A stretch of DNA of 64,000 nucleotides from Clostridia bacterium. GTDB taxonomy: Bacteria; Bacillota; Clostridia; Christensenellales; Aristaeellaceae. The notes below the pieces were generated by a model. It saw only the letters and a program-made list of their open reading frames with translations, ran no database searches and was not told where the DNA came from. Position numbers and translations under genes: made by a program. This document shows positions 1 through 8,316 of this stretch, in pieces. How positions within the stretch are numbered: position 1 is the first letter of the stretch; each line of letters opens with the position of its first letter. The stretch is taken from assembly GCA_017470145.1 (NCBI GenBank), contig JAFUFB010000022.1, positions 124,001-188,000 of the forward strand, given 5' to 3'.

Positions 1-2
1 AA

Positions 3-1817
3 AGCACGGTGGATCTTTCTGGATGGCACTTCAGCGACAGCAAAAAGGAGCCTGATCGATTTACCTTCCCGGCGGGGACGAAGCTGCAGGCGGGAAAATA
101 CCTGACCATCTGGTGTACGGGGGAGGCGGACATCGCGCCGGGAAAGGGCACGAATCTGTACGCTCCCTTCGCCATCTCCTCCAAGGGGGAAAACCTGATT
201 CTCTCCGACAGCGAGGGGATGGAGATTCAGAAGATTAAGCTGCCGGACCAGTATGGCTGCGTCAGCTATGGGCTGCCTCTGGGCGGGGAGGAGTATGGCT
301 TTTTCGAGAACCCCACCCGGGGGGCGAAGAATGATTCGACGGCTTATGCCAGCCGGACGGAAACGCCGAGGCTGAAAACCGCCGGTGGGTTCTATCACGA
401 CAGCCTGCGGATCACAGCCGAGGGGCCGGAGGGCGCGACCCTGCGATACACCACGGACGGAGCCACTCCCACGGAGAAAAGCAAGGCTTTTCCAGCGGAG
501 GGGCTCACCATCCAGAAAACCACGGCACTGCGGATCAAAGCCTTTCGACCGGGGGAGGTATCCTCGGAGACTGTCAGCGCCACCTACTTCATCGACGACG
601 ATCCCCTGACGCCCATCGTCTCCCTGATCTCCGACAACAAATATCTTTTCAGCTCCAAGACGGGCATCCTGGTAAAGGGGAGCGGCTCCACGCCCAATTA
701 TTCCAAGGGGTGGGAATATCCTATCAACATCGAATACTTCACCCAGGGCGGGGAGACTCAGGTCAACCAGATGGGTACCTTCACCGCCAGCGGCCACAGC
801 GCCCGGGTCAACGCCCAGAAGAGCATCGCCCTCTATGCCCGCAAGGCCTGGGGGACGGATCGGTTCTACTTCAACCCTTTCCCCACCCGGGAATACGACA
901 GCTACAAGAGCCTGCTGCTGCGAGCGGCGAATTCCGACGCTTACGCCACACGGCTGCGGGACATCGTGGCCAGCTCCCTGGCGGAGGGGCAGGGGATTCT
1001 GTACCAGGATCACGTGGTGATTCAGGTTTACATCAACGGGGAATATTACGGCCACTACAATCTGCGGGAAAAGATCAACAAATACTTCATCGCCCAATAC
1101 GAGGGCGTCACGGCGGAGGAGGAGATCGACCAGATCGATATCCTGGCCCGGACGGGGACGGATCAATTCCTGCAAAATGGGGACAACACGGACTGGCTGG
1201 CGCTGTGCGATTTCTGCAAAAAGCAGGATCTGAATGTGCCGGAGAACCTGGCCTATGTGGAGGAACGGCTGGACATCGATTCCCTGTTCACCCACGCGGC
1301 CTTCGAGATCATCCTGGGGAACGTGGACTTCACCAACGTGCGGGTATACCGGGTGCCGGGGGGAAAATGGCGAATGCTGCTGTTCGACGTGGAGGCCTGC
1401 TGGCGGGGGCTGGACAAGACGCCCATCGAATATTACATCAAGCCGGTGAGCGGCAAAATACAGGGCTTCCGGCATGAGCCGCTGAACGCGCTGCTGAAGG
1501 TGCCGGAATACAAGGACAAATTCCTTCGGCGGGTGGCGGAGCTGATGGAAACCGTGTTCCGATGGGACAATGTGGAGGCTCACTTCGACGAGGTCATCGC
1601 TCAACTGGAGCCCATCCTGCCCAGGCACATCGCCCGATGGAAGAACATGAAGATCAGCAATTGGCAAAAGAACATCAAGGCCACGAAGTATTATGCCCGG
1701 GTTCGGCCCCGGAAGATTCCCTCGCTGCTGAAGACCGCCATGAAGCTGACGACGGCGGAGGTAGAGGAATACTTCGGCCACGCGCTGGCCGTGCTGGAAG
1801 AATACAATGTGCAGTAG
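3..1817 (+). CDS. CotH-kinase family protein with lamin-tail domain (5' partial)
   Basis: The reading frame is already open at the window edge (S-T-V-D-L-S-G-W), so the true start lies upstream. Three domains can be read in order. Residues 1-100 look like a lamin-tail domain (VDLSGWHFSD, then a GENLILSDSEG strand). Residues about 130-195 look like a chitobiase C-terminal-type fold (LRYTTDGATPT). Residues about 210-600 form a CotH kinase domain with NGEYYGHYNLREKIN, GNVDFTNVRVYR and LLFDVEACW; the last two carry the acidic residues typical of CotH protein kinases. CotH proteins phosphorylate spore-coat or surface proteins. The lamin-tail and chitobiase modules suggest an extracellular or surface-bound form. 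A HAD phosphatase gene follows 35 bp downstream. The substrate is unknown. Confidence 0.85.
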   Translation, partial: STVDLSGWHFSDSKKEPDRFTFPAGTKLQAGKYLTIWCTGEADIAPGKGTNLYAPFAISSKGENLILSDSEGMEIQKIKLPDQYGCVSYGLPLGGEEYGFFENPTRGAKNDSTAYASRTETPRLKTAGGFYHDSLRITAEGPEGATLRYTTDGATPTEKSKAFPAEGLTIQKTTALRIKAFRPGEVSSETVSATYFIDDDPLTPIVSLISDNKYLFSSKTGILVKGSGSTPNYSKGWEYPINIEYFTQGGETQVNQMGTFTASGHSARVNAQKSIALYARKAWGTDRFYFNPFPTREYDSYKSLLLRAANSDAYATRLRDIVASSLAEGQGILYQDHVVIQVYINGEYYGHYNLREKINKYFIAQYEGVTAEEEIDQIDILARTGTDQFLQNGDNTDWLALCDFCKKQDLNVPENLAYVEERLDIDSLFTHAAFEIILGNVDFTNVRVYRVPGGKWRMLLFDVEACWRGLDKTPIEYYIKPVSGKIQGFRHEPLNALLKVPEYKDKFLRRVAELMETVFRWDNVEAHFDEVIAQLEPILPRHIARWKNMKISNWQKNIKATKYYARVRPRKIPSLLKTAMKLTTAEVEEYFGHALAVLEEYNVQ

Positions 1818-1852
1818 CTGTTGTTCGATGGATGGGAAAGAGGGAGGAACCA

Positions 1853-2521
1853 ATGAGCCTCAGATATAAATGTCTCGTGCTGGATCATGACGACACGGTG
1901 GTGAACTCCACCGCGACGATTCATTACCCCTGCTTCGTGGAATACATGGAGAAATATCAGCCCCAGGTACACCTGACCTTGGAGGAATACTTCCGGTATA
2001 ACTTCGATCCGGGGGTGATTCCCATGTTTACGGAAATCTGCGGGCTGAGCATGGAGGAGCTGTATCACGAAGAGGAATACTGGCGGGAATATACCCGGCA
2101 TCATGTGCCGAAGGTATATCCAGGCTTCCGGGAGATTTTGCAGCGGCAGCGGGAAGAGGGAGGACTGATCACCGTAGTCAGTCACTCCTTCTCCGAAAAC
2201 ATTTTGCGGGATTATGGGGAAAACGAACTGCCTCTGCCGGACCAGGTATACGGATGGGAATATCCATCGGAGCAGCGGAAGCCCAGCCCCTGGCCCCTGC
2301 GGGACCTGATGGTGAAATTCGATCTACAGCCGGAGGAGATGATCGTCATCGACGATCTGAAGCCGGGATACGACATGGCCCAGGCTGCGGGGGTGCCCTT
2401 CGCGGGGGCAGGATGGGCCAACGATATTCCAGAGATTGAAACCTTCATGCGCAAAAACTGCGATCGCTATTTCAAGACGATCGCAGCATTGAAAGACTTC
2501 CTGTTTACGGAGAATTCGTGA
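1853..2521 (+). CDS. HAD-superfamily hydrolase
   Basis: A 222-residue protein starting at an ATG preceded by AGAGGGAGG; the frame stays open further upstream, but the ribosome site and the protein start MSLRYKCLVLDHDD fix this start. HAD motif I is LDHDDTVVNS (nucleophile Asp and general acid two residues later), motif II is the Ser of VVSHS, motif III is the Lys of QRKPSPW, and motif IV is VIDDLKPGYDMA. A helical cap lies between motifs I and II. These enzymes hydrolyse small phosphomonoesters by a phospho-aspartate intermediate. The gene sits 35 bp after the CotH-kinase gene and probably shares its transcript. The substrate cannot be told from sequence. Confidence 0.85.
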   Translation: MSLRYKCLVLDHDDTVVNSTATIHYPCFVEYMEKYQPQVHLTLEEYFRYNFDPGVIPMFTEICGLSMEELYHEEEYWREYTRHHVPKVYPGFREILQRQREEGGLITVVSHSFSENILRDYGENELPLPDQVYGWEYPSEQRKPSPWPLRDLMVKFDLQPEEMIVIDDLKPGYDMAQAAGVPFAGAGWANDIPEIETFMRKNCDRYFKTIAALKDFLFTENS

Positions 2522-2592
2522 ACCTACGTGGGCGGAGGTAGCTTTTCGCGGGGAACATGAACCCCGGGGAACACCCTTAGTTCGAGAAGGTT
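2522..2592. other. Intergenic gap between convergent genes
   Basis: A short gap between the HAD gene and the end of miaA. It holds an imperfect dyad around GGGGAACATGAACCCC (near 2551-2567), which could help end transcription, but it has no clear T-tract. Confidence 0.3.
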
Positions 2593-3480
2593 TTATTGCC
2601 CTTCCAGAAACGATTGAATATATGGCCGGGCCTGGGCCAGCGGGTCCGCGGCCATGTCCAGCCAGATGATCCTGGGATCCTTCCGGAACCAGGTCATTTG
2701 TCTTTTGGCGAAGCGCTTAATGGCGTTCCCCAGCTCCTCCACCATTTGCTCATAGCCCATCTTTCCCGTCAGATACCAGGTCAGGTATTTATACTCCAGG
2801 CCCAGCTTGGTGAGGAATTCCTCGCTGACTCCTTCCGCCAGCATGGCCTGCACCTCCTCCACCATGCCCTGCTGCAGGCGGCGCTCCAGGCGCTCGTCGA
2901 TGCGCTGCTTCAGGATCTCTCGGGGCCAGGTGACGCCGAATTTCAGGGTTTCATAGCGGGGCTGGCGAGGGGAGGGGCCTTCATCCCCGGCGGCCAGCTT
3001 TTCCAGGGCCCGCATGACGCGATGGCGGTTGCGGGGATCGATGTCCGTATCGGGACACTGCTCCCGCAGCATCTCATAGAGCCGGGGGGTATCGAAGGTT
3101 TCCAGGTGGGCCCGGAGGGCGGGATCTGGCTTTTTCTCGCTGAGAACATAGCCTTCCGCCACGGCGTCCACATAGAGCCCGGTGCCCCCCACCAGGAAGG
3201 GCTGCCGTCCCCGGGACAGGATATCCTCGATGGCGGCATAGGCCAGGGATTGGAATTCCGCCATGGAGAAGAATTCCCCGGGTTGACGGACGTCCAGCAG
3301 ATGATGAGGGACGCCGTTCATCTCCTCGGGGGTGATTTTTCCGGAGCCCAGGTCCATGCGGGCATATACCTGGCGGGAATCGGCGGAGATGATTTCGCCG
3401 TTGAATTCCTTGGCCAGGGCCACGCCCAGGGAGCTTTTGCCGGAGGCGTTGGTGCCTTCGATCACAATCAATTCATTCAT
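2593..3480 (-). CDS. miaA: tRNA dimethylallyltransferase MiaA
   Basis: MiaA transfers a dimethylallyl group to N6 of A37 in tRNAs that read UNN codons. The start taken gives MNELIVIEGTNASGKSSLG, with an AAGGGAAG ribosome site 11 nt upstream; this removes 27 residues of upstream in-frame sequence that look non-coding. Visible features are the P-loop GTNASGKSS, the SADSRQVYARMDLGSGK segment that binds substrate, the VGGTGLYVDAV motif, and the C-terminal KRFAKRQMTWFRKD motif. The length of 295 residues is near the family norm. The usual GPTASGKT P-loop is slightly changed to GTNASGKS and the DIGTAKP element is shortened. A palindromic repeat separates it from the nnr gene upstream on the same strand. 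Confidence 0.93.
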   Translation of the reverse strand: MNELIVIEGTNASGKSSLGVALAKEFNGEIISADSRQVYARMDLGSGKITPEEMNGVPHHLLDVRQPGEFFSMAEFQSLAYAAIEDILSRGRQPFLVGGTGLYVDAVAEGYVLSEKKPDPALRAHLETFDTPRLYEMLREQCPDTDIDPRNRHRVMRALEKLAAGDEGPSPRQPRYETLKFGVTWPREILKQRIDERLERRLQQGMVEEVQAMLAEGVSEEFLTKLGLEYKYLTWYLTGKMGYEQMVEELGNAIKRFAKRQMTWFRKDPRIIWLDMAADPLAQARPYIQSFLEGQ

Positions 3481-3523
3481 GGGATATCTATTCTTCCCTT
3501 CAGTGAAGTAATCAGGCTTTATA

Positions 3524-3549
3524 GCTCCCCCCGCTCCGCGGGGGGGAGC
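3524..3549. repeat. GC-rich intergenic palindrome (family 1), copy 1
   Basis: The sequence GCTCCCCCCGCTCCGCGG continues to a GGGGGGAGC arm, giving a near-perfect dyad. It lies between the nnr stop and the miaA start, both on the minus strand. The same core recurs in many gaps of this window. Confidence 0.75.
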
Positions 3550-3553
3550 GCTA

Positions 3554-5053
3554 TTATTCACGTCTTATTTCTCGCAGTACCTGGGGGATCATGGCGATGG
3601 TGTCGCTCGCGGTCATGGACACGTCTCCCATCTTCTCCTGGGCCAGCTCTCCGGCCCGGCCATTGATCCAGGCGCCGGCGGCTGCGGCCAGGGGGAGGGA
3701 GGCTGCTCCGGCGCAAAGGGCGGAGAGGATGCCGCTGAGTACGTCCCCGCTGCCGGCGGTGGCCATGCCCGGGGCGCCCCGGTCTATAAAATAGGTTTCC
3801 TGTCCATCAGTGACCAGGGTGGTGGGGCCCTTCAGCAGCAGGGTGACCCGATGCTCCGCTGCGAAGGCTTCCGCCATCTCCAGAGGCTGTTGCTGAATTT
3901 CCGGAATGGAGGCGCCCGATAGCCGAGAGAACTCGCCAGGGTGGGGCGTCAGCAGGACCCGGGGTTTCGCCTGCTGCAGCAGGGAAGGCTCCTCCCGCAG
4001 CAGCGCGGAAAGGGCGTTGAGCCCGTCTGCGTCGATGATCAGGGTTCCCTCATATTCCTGCAGGAGAAAGCGGACCCCGGCGCGAATGGCCTCCGTATGC
4101 TCCATGCCCATGCCGATGGCGATGACCCGGAGCCCCCGAGTCAGCTGGCGCCATTCCTCCTCCAGGAAGGCGAGCCCTTGGGGGCTTTCGGACAGGGGAT
4201 AGAGGGTGCTTTCCAGAATCAGGGGCATCAGGGGTTCACATAGGCTCCGGGGCACGGCGATTTTGACTACACCGGCTCCGGCCCGCATGGCCGCGTTGGC
4301 GCTGGCCGCCAGGCGAATGGCGCCGGAATACTTCAGGCTGCCGCCGATGAGCCCCAGATAGCCATAGGTGCCCTTATTGGCAAAATGCTTCCGGGGCGGG
4401 AACAGAGCGGCCACGTCCGGGACTTCCAGCAGGAAGCGGGCGGGGCCCAGAGGGACGATGCCGATTTCACAATTGATTTTCGTAGCCATCCAGTCCATGG
4501 CCTGATTCAGGAAATGCCCCGGCTGATACCAGCCGACGGACACGGTGAGATCGCTGCGAACCGCCTTTTCTGCCAGGCCGTTATTGCCATTCAGGCCGCT
4601 GTTGATGTCCGCGCTGACGATATAGGCGCCGCTCTGATTGATGAGATCGATCATGCGGGCGGCTTCGCCAGACACCTGGCCATGGAAGCCCGTGCCGAAG
4701 ATGCAATCCAGGATGGAGCCATAGCTGGCCAGGGAATCCACCTCTGACCACAGGCGGACGGGAACCCCCAGGGCCTGGCTTTGCTGAAACCAGTAGGCTC
4801 CGTCTGGGCTGAAGGATTTTTCCATCAGCAGCAGCTCACAGGGGAAGCCGGCTTCCGCCAGACGGCAAGCCACCACATAGCCGTCCCCAGCGTTGTTGCC
4901 CAGGCCGCAGACGATGGCTACCGGGGGTTGCCATTTTCCGGCCCGGAAGATGCCTTCTCCCGCCCGGCCCATCAGCTCTCGCCCGGGAACGCCGCCGGCG
5001 ATGGTGGTGGCGTCGCTGCTTCGCATGGCGGCCACATCCAGAATCTGTATCAT
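3554..5053 (-). CDS. nnr: Bifunctional NAD(P)H-hydrate epimerase / ADP-dependent dehydratase
   Basis: This enzyme repairs damaged NADHX and NADPHX. The N-terminal half (about 1-215) is a YjeF_N epimerase with VCGLGNNAGDGYVVACRL. The C-terminal half (about 225-499) is a ribokinase-like dehydratase with LLTPHPGEFSRLSG and the ATP-site motif MATAGSGDVLSG. The start MIQILDVAAMRSSD is chosen because GGAGGAGGG lies 7 nt upstream; 12 further in-frame codons exist but have no ribosome site. The length of 499 residues is normal for the fused form. It probably has its own promoter at 5080-5109 (minus strand, TTGAAG-18-TATACT). Confidence 0.93.
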   Translation of the reverse strand: MIQILDVAAMRSSDATTIAGGVPGRELMGRAGEGIFRAGKWQPPVAIVCGLGNNAGDGYVVACRLAEAGFPCELLLMEKSFSPDGAYWFQQSQALGVPVRLWSEVDSLASYGSILDCIFGTGFHGQVSGEAARMIDLINQSGAYIVSADINSGLNGNNGLAEKAVRSDLTVSVGWYQPGHFLNQAMDWMATKINCEIGIVPLGPARFLLEVPDVAALFPPRKHFANKGTYGYLGLIGGSLKYSGAIRLAASANAAMRAGAGVVKIAVPRSLCEPLMPLILESTLYPLSESPQGLAFLEEEWRQLTRGLRVIAIGMGMEHTEAIRAGVRFLLQEYEGTLIIDADGLNALSALLREEPSLLQQAKPRVLLTPHPGEFSRLSGASIPEIQQQPLEMAEAFAAEHRVTLLLKGPTTLVTDGQETYFIDRGAPGMATAGSGDVLSGILSALCAGAASLPLAAAAGAWINGRAGELAQEKMGDVSMTASDTIAMIPQVLREIRRE

Positions 5054-5079
5054 CCAATTCCCTCCTCCAGAATGGGGAA

Positions 5080-5109
5080 AGTATATCATAAATTTGCTTT
5101 GCTCTTCAA
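5080..5109 (-). promoter_or_regulatory. Predicted promoter of nnr
   Basis: On the minus strand, TTGAAG (5104-5109) and TATACT (5080-5085) are separated by 18 nt, 27 nt upstream of the start codon. Confidence 0.5.
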
Positions 5110-5180
5110 CTTTGCTTTTTTCGATCGCGCCATTTTGAGGGTGAGCCTTTGCAGAATTGTATTTCAGCGATTTTCTTTTT

Positions 5181-5195
5181 CCCCGCTCCGCGGGG
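5181..5195. repeat. GC-rich palindrome (family 1), short copy
   Basis: CCCCGCTCCGCGGGG is a short form of the same palindrome seen at 3524-3549, in the divergent gap between nnr and the FRG gene. The rest of this 246-bp gap holds only the two promoters. Confidence 0.55.
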
Positions 5196-5222
5196 CGAAC
5201 TTTTCATCATATAATTCCGGGC

Positions 5223-5251
5223 TTGTTCTTCCAGCTTAGGGCGTGTATAAT
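5223..5251 (+). promoter_or_regulatory. Predicted promoter of the FRG-domain gene
   Basis: TTGTTC (5223-5228), a 17-nt spacer and a perfect TATAAT (5246-5251), about 49 nt before the start codon. Confidence 0.6.
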
Positions 5252-5299
5252 GCTCGGCGAAGGACGGGGTTTTCCCCGGAAGAAAGACGAGGACCAAGG

Positions 5300-6100
5300 A
5301 TGATCAAGGAAGTTCGGATTCAGTCGGTGGGGGATTTGATGCCCCTGCTGACGGAGCAGGAATATCGCCCGGATCTGGACCGGAACCGGAGCTCCTACCT
5401 ATATCGGGGGATGCCGAATATCGACTTCAAAATGGTGACCAGCCTGCGGCGGAACTGCAAACAGCTGCAGAAGACGCTGGAGCCTGCCATTTTGCAGAAC
5501 TTCGCGAAATACGCCGTGCGGGAGGATCCCAATGTCAGCAAGAACATCTGGCAATGCATGATCACCGGGCAGCACAATGGCCTGCCGACGCGACTGCTGG
5601 ACTGGAGCCAGAGCCCCCTGGTGGGGCTGCATTTCGCCGTGACGGAGGACAACCTGGAGGCCATGGAGGATCACGACTGCATGGTGTGGCGAATCGACAT
5701 GCAGGAGCTATACAGCCTGCTGCCGGACCGATACCAGACCGTGGTGAACCGGACCCAGAGCACGATTTTCAACATCAAGATGATGGCCAGCATTACGGAA
5801 TCCCTGGAGCAATACGACAAGGACATGAAGGATCAGGCCATGGTGATCATCGAGCCCCCCAGCACCAACGACCGCATCATCAACCAGTATTCCTTCTTCT
5901 CCATCGTGCCCACGGAGATGATGGACATCGAGGATTTCCTGAACCGGCGGACGGAGCACACCGTGAAATACATCATCGACCGGCATCTGCGCTGGCGGGT
6001 GCGGGACATGCTGGACCAGCTGAACATGAGCGAGCGGATCATCTATCCCGGGCTGGACGGGCTGAGCAAATGGATCGCCCGGCATTATTACGTGAAGTAA
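5300..6100 (+). CDS. FRG-domain protein
   Basis: A 266-residue protein starting MIKEVRIQSVGDLMPLL, with GACGAGGA upstream; the longer open frame from 5243 overlaps the promoter and is not used. It has the FRG-domain hallmarks: SYLYRGMPN near residue 33 (the F/Y-R-G motif that names the domain), GQHNGLPTRLLDWSQSPLVG near 95, then an ALHFA-like LHFAVTED. FRG domains are found in many phage-defence and toxin-like contexts, but their biochemical role is unsettled. No partner gene is adjacent: an HU gene with its own promoter follows. Function is not known. Confidence 0.8.
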   Translation: MIKEVRIQSVGDLMPLLTEQEYRPDLDRNRSSYLYRGMPNIDFKMVTSLRRNCKQLQKTLEPAILQNFAKYAVREDPNVSKNIWQCMITGQHNGLPTRLLDWSQSPLVGLHFAVTEDNLEAMEDHDCMVWRIDMQELYSLLPDRYQTVVNRTQSTIFNIKMMASITESLEQYDKDMKDQAMVIIEPPSTNDRIINQYSFFSIVPTEMMDIEDFLNRRTEHTVKYIIDRHLRWRVRDMLDQLNMSERIIYPGLDGLSKWIARHYYVK

Positions 6101-6207
6101 GCGGGCTGGAGACCGTGATTTCATATGCGCGAATGGGACGGCCCCATCGATTTTTACCATAAATGCACCGGAAAAACAGGAATTATGGGCGAAAATTGGA
6201 AAAAAAC

Positions 6208-6235
6208 TTGACAGATCAATGGATTTGGGTATACT
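6208..6235 (+). promoter_or_regulatory. Promoter of hup
   Basis: TTGACA (6208-6213), 16-nt spacer, TATACT (6230-6235). This near-consensus promoter fits an abundant nucleoid protein. Confidence 0.8.
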
Positions 6236-6271
6236 AAGGGACGCAATAATTACCTGAGGAGGTTATTTGTG

Positions 6272-6547
6272 ATGAACAAAGGTGAACTGGTAGCCGCTCT
6301 GGCCGCGAAGACCGAGCTGAGCAAGAAGGATTCCGAGACTGCGCTGAACGCCCTGATCGACGTGATCAGCGATACCATCGCGAATGGTGAGAAGGTACAG
6401 CTGATTGGCTTCGGCACCTTCGAGACCAAGGATCGTCCTGCCCGGACCGCTCGCAATCCGCGGACTGGCGAAGAGGTGAAGATCGCCGCTTCCAAGGCTC
6501 CCGCTTTCAAGGCTGGCAAGGCCCTGAAGGACAAGGTCAACAAGTAA
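6272..6547 (+). CDS. hup: HU-family DNA-binding protein
   Basis: HU is a small basic dimer that bends DNA and compacts the nucleoid. The 91-residue product starts [20 protein letters not shown] and carries the signature [21 protein letters not shown], with the flexible arm [14 protein letters not shown]. The ATG at 6272 follows TGAGGAGG by 9 nt; a GTG just upstream is in frame but is less likely. The gene has its own near-consensus promoter and its own terminator, so it is a single-gene unit. Confidence 0.95.
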   Translation: MNKGELVAALAAKTELSKKDSETALNALIDVISDTIANGEKVQLIGFGTFETKDRPARTARNPRTGEEVKIAASKAPAFKAGKALKDKVNK

Positions 6548-6564
6548 TCACATTAGCATGAAAG

Positions 6565-6587
6565 CCGCAGCGTCAGCTGCGGTTTTT
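6565..6587 (+). terminator. Terminator of hup
   Basis: A 7-bp stem (CCGCAGC / GCTGCGG), loop GTCA, followed by TTTTT. Confidence 0.85.
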
Positions 6588-6601
6588 AAAATATTTTTTC
6601 A

Positions 6602-6624
6602 TCTCCCCCCCTCCGGGGGGGAGA
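6602..6624. repeat. GC-rich palindrome (family 1), copy in hup-atpI gap
   Basis: TCTCCCCCCCTCCGGGGGGG plus AGA: a near-perfect dyad followed by GATTTTTATGAGAC. Confidence 0.75.
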
Positions 6625-6670
6625 TTTTTATGAGACGCTACGCTTGTCGTGACTTTTACAAATTATTGTA

Positions 6671-6689
6671 TCTCCCCCCCTCCGGGGAA
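6671..6689. repeat. GC-rich palindrome (family 1), degenerate copy
   Basis: TCTCCCCCCCTCCGGGGAA, again followed by GATTTTTATGAGAC, so the repeated unit extends past the dyad. Confidence 0.7.
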
Positions 6690-6723
6690 GATTTTTATGA
6701 GACCGCAACGCTTGCTGCGGTTT

Positions 6724-6745
6724 TTCTCCCCCTCCGGGGGAGAGA
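6724..6745. repeat. GC-rich palindrome (family 1), third copy in the gap
   Basis: TTCTCCCCCTCCGGGGGAGA followed by GAA; preceded by CGCTTGCTGCGG, as in the copies before it. Confidence 0.7.
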
Positions 6746-6872
6746 ACTTCTATTGAACGCAGCCGCTGGGTTTTATCCCATCAGGGGAGAGAATCTTGGG
6801 GAGCTGCTTCGTTGAAAATTGAACATTCGGTGAAAAATGTGTACATCATGTCAAAAACTGCCCGTTTTTGCC

Positions 6873-6901
6873 TTGCCAAAGGGAAACGGATTTGATAAAA
6901 T
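6873..6901 (+). promoter_or_regulatory. Predicted promoter of the atp operon
   Basis: TTGCCA (6873-6878), 17-nt spacer, TAAAAT (6896-6901), 33 nt before the atpI start. Confidence 0.65.
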
Positions 6902-6934
6902 GTCCCTCATATCAACGAGGAAAGGGGAATCGCC

Positions 6935-7363
6935 TTGACGAAGCTGGATCCGACGGTCAAGAAGGAAACGGCCTACATCGCTGTCTGGGTCATCGCCCTT
7001 TCCCTGGGGATGCAGGCGGTGTTCCTGCTGCTGCGCCGATGGGCGCTGCCGGTGGTGACGGGGAATCTGGTAGGCGCGGTTTGTGCCATTGGGAATTTCC
7101 TGCTGCTGGGGATCACGGTGGCCAAGGCGGCCAACGGCCCGGCGGATAAGGTGGCCCTGCGGGTTCGCTCCTCCATGACGGCGCGGTTGCTGGGCCAGGC
7201 GGCCATTTGCGCCCTGGCGGTGGGCCTGTTGCATACCAATGTTTACGCTACGCTGCTGCCGCTGCTCTTCCCCCGGGTGGGGATTGCCTTCCGCCCCCTG
7301 GTGGACAGGAAGCGGGGCAAGACGGCAGAGACGGAAGCTGAAGGGAGTGACCTGCTTGACTGA
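6935..7363 (+). CDS. atpI: ATP synthase subunit I-like membrane protein
   Basis: A 142-residue protein with four hydrophobic segments (about 13-33, 41-63, 85-103 and a short one near 105-120). Its place just before subunit a identifies it as the AtpI accessory protein, thought to help assemble the c ring or carry Mg2+. The start is a TTG (MTKLDPTVKKE), with GAGGAAAGGGG 7 nt upstream. It overlaps the start of atpB by 8 nt, which suggests translational coupling. AtpI proteins are poorly conserved, so the call rests mostly on context and topology. Confidence 0.75.
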   Translation: MTKLDPTVKKETAYIAVWVIALSLGMQAVFLLLRRWALPVVTGNLVGAVCAIGNFLLLGITVAKAANGPADKVALRVRSSMTARLLGQAAICALAVGLLHTNVYATLLPLLFPRVGIAFRPLVDRKRGKTAETEAEGSDLLD

Positions 7364-8276
7364 GAAAGAGCGCGGAAGGGACGCCCATTTTCGCATGGTG
7401 GACGGGCTGCTGATCGCGCTGATGGTTTTGCCTCTGGTTTGCTGCATTGTGCTGAAGGTGCTTTTCACGCCGGAAAGCGAGGGCGTGGATATCTCCGGCG
7501 CTATGATCTACTTCACCGCCCCCTTCCCGGGGCAGGAGCTGATCATCACCGAGAGCCAGGTCAACAGCTGGGCCATCATCCTGACGCTGCTGGGGCTGTG
7601 CCTATACCTGACCCACGGGCTGACGGAGAAGGCCGAGACCAAGCGGCAGCTGATCGCCGAATGGATCGTGGAAAAATGCGAGGGCCTGGTGAACGCCAAC
7701 ATGGGCGAGCGGTACGCGGGGTATGAATACCTGATCGCCGCCATCATGGGGCTATCCGCCCTGAGCAGCCTCAGCTGCCTGATCGGGCTTTTCTCCCCCA
7801 CGGGGGATGTGAACGTGACGGCGGGCTGGGCCATTCTGGTTTTCGCCCTGGTGACTTACACCAAGCTGCAGGGCGGCTTCCTGAACTACCTGAAGGGCTT
7901 CACGGAGCCGATTCCCCTGTTCACGCCCATGAACTTCATCAGCGAGTTCTCTCTGCCGGTGAGTATGGCCTTCCGTCACTATGGCAACGTCATGAGCGGC
8001 GCGGTCATCTCCGCCCTGATCGGCACGGCCCTGCGGGGGCTGAGCAAAATGATTCTGGGGTGGATTCCGGTGATCGGGAATATCCCGCTGCTGCAGATCG
8101 GTCTGCCGGCGATATTGAGCATCTACTTCGACGTTTTCAGCGGGCTGATGCAGGCGTACATCTTCGCCATGCTGACCATGCTGAACGTATCCGGCTCCTT
8201 CCCCCAGGAGGCCTGGGAGAAGCGGCAGGAGAAAAAGGCCATCAGGAAGCAAAGAGCGGCCCTGGCCAAAGCGTAA
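7356..8276 (+). CDS. atpB: ATP synthase F0 subunit a
   Basis: Subunit a forms the ion half-channels against the c ring. The 306-residue protein has the key Arg in SMAFRHYGNVMSG (the SLRLFGN region of E. coli) and the PFTPMNFISEFSLP-type segment ahead of it (LFTPMNFISEFSLP). At least five membrane segments are visible. The start is taken as TTG at 7356, overlapping the atpI stop, with GAAGGGAGTG upstream; an ATG at 7395 (MVDGLLIAL) is the alternative. It is the second gene of a nine-gene operon. Confidence 0.9.
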   Translation: MTEKERGRDAHFRMVDGLLIALMVLPLVCCIVLKVLFTPESEGVDISGAMIYFTAPFPGQELIITESQVNSWAIILTLLGLCLYLTHGLTEKAETKRQLIAEWIVEKCEGLVNANMGERYAGYEYLIAAIMGLSALSSLSCLIGLFSPTGDVNVTAGWAILVFALVTYTKLQGGFLNYLKGFTEPIPLFTPMNFISEFSLPVSMAFRHYGNVMSGAVISALIGTALRGLSKMILGWIPVIGNIPLLQIGLPAILSIYFDVFSGLMQAYIFAMLTMLNVSGSFPQEAWEKRQEKKAIRKQRAALAKA

Positions 8277-8316
8277 GAATCATTATTAACTCAATTTCTT
8301 CAAGGAGGAAACGAAA

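Larger units (their letters stand above)
6588..6934. other. Gene-free gap with tandem degenerate palindromes
   Basis: No credible gene lies here, although an 85-codon frame crosses it. From 6602 to about 6790 there are at least three copies of CTCCCCC-CTCC-GGGGGAG, spaced about 55-70 bp and linked by related sequence (GATTTTTATGAGACnnnACGCTTG occurs twice, near 6624 and 6690). The last 100 bp is AT-richer and holds the atp promoter. Confidence 0.7.

Noticed and set aside
6558..6815. 85-codon frame in the hup-atpI gap
   Set aside because: It is made of the palindromic repeats and has no ribosome site.
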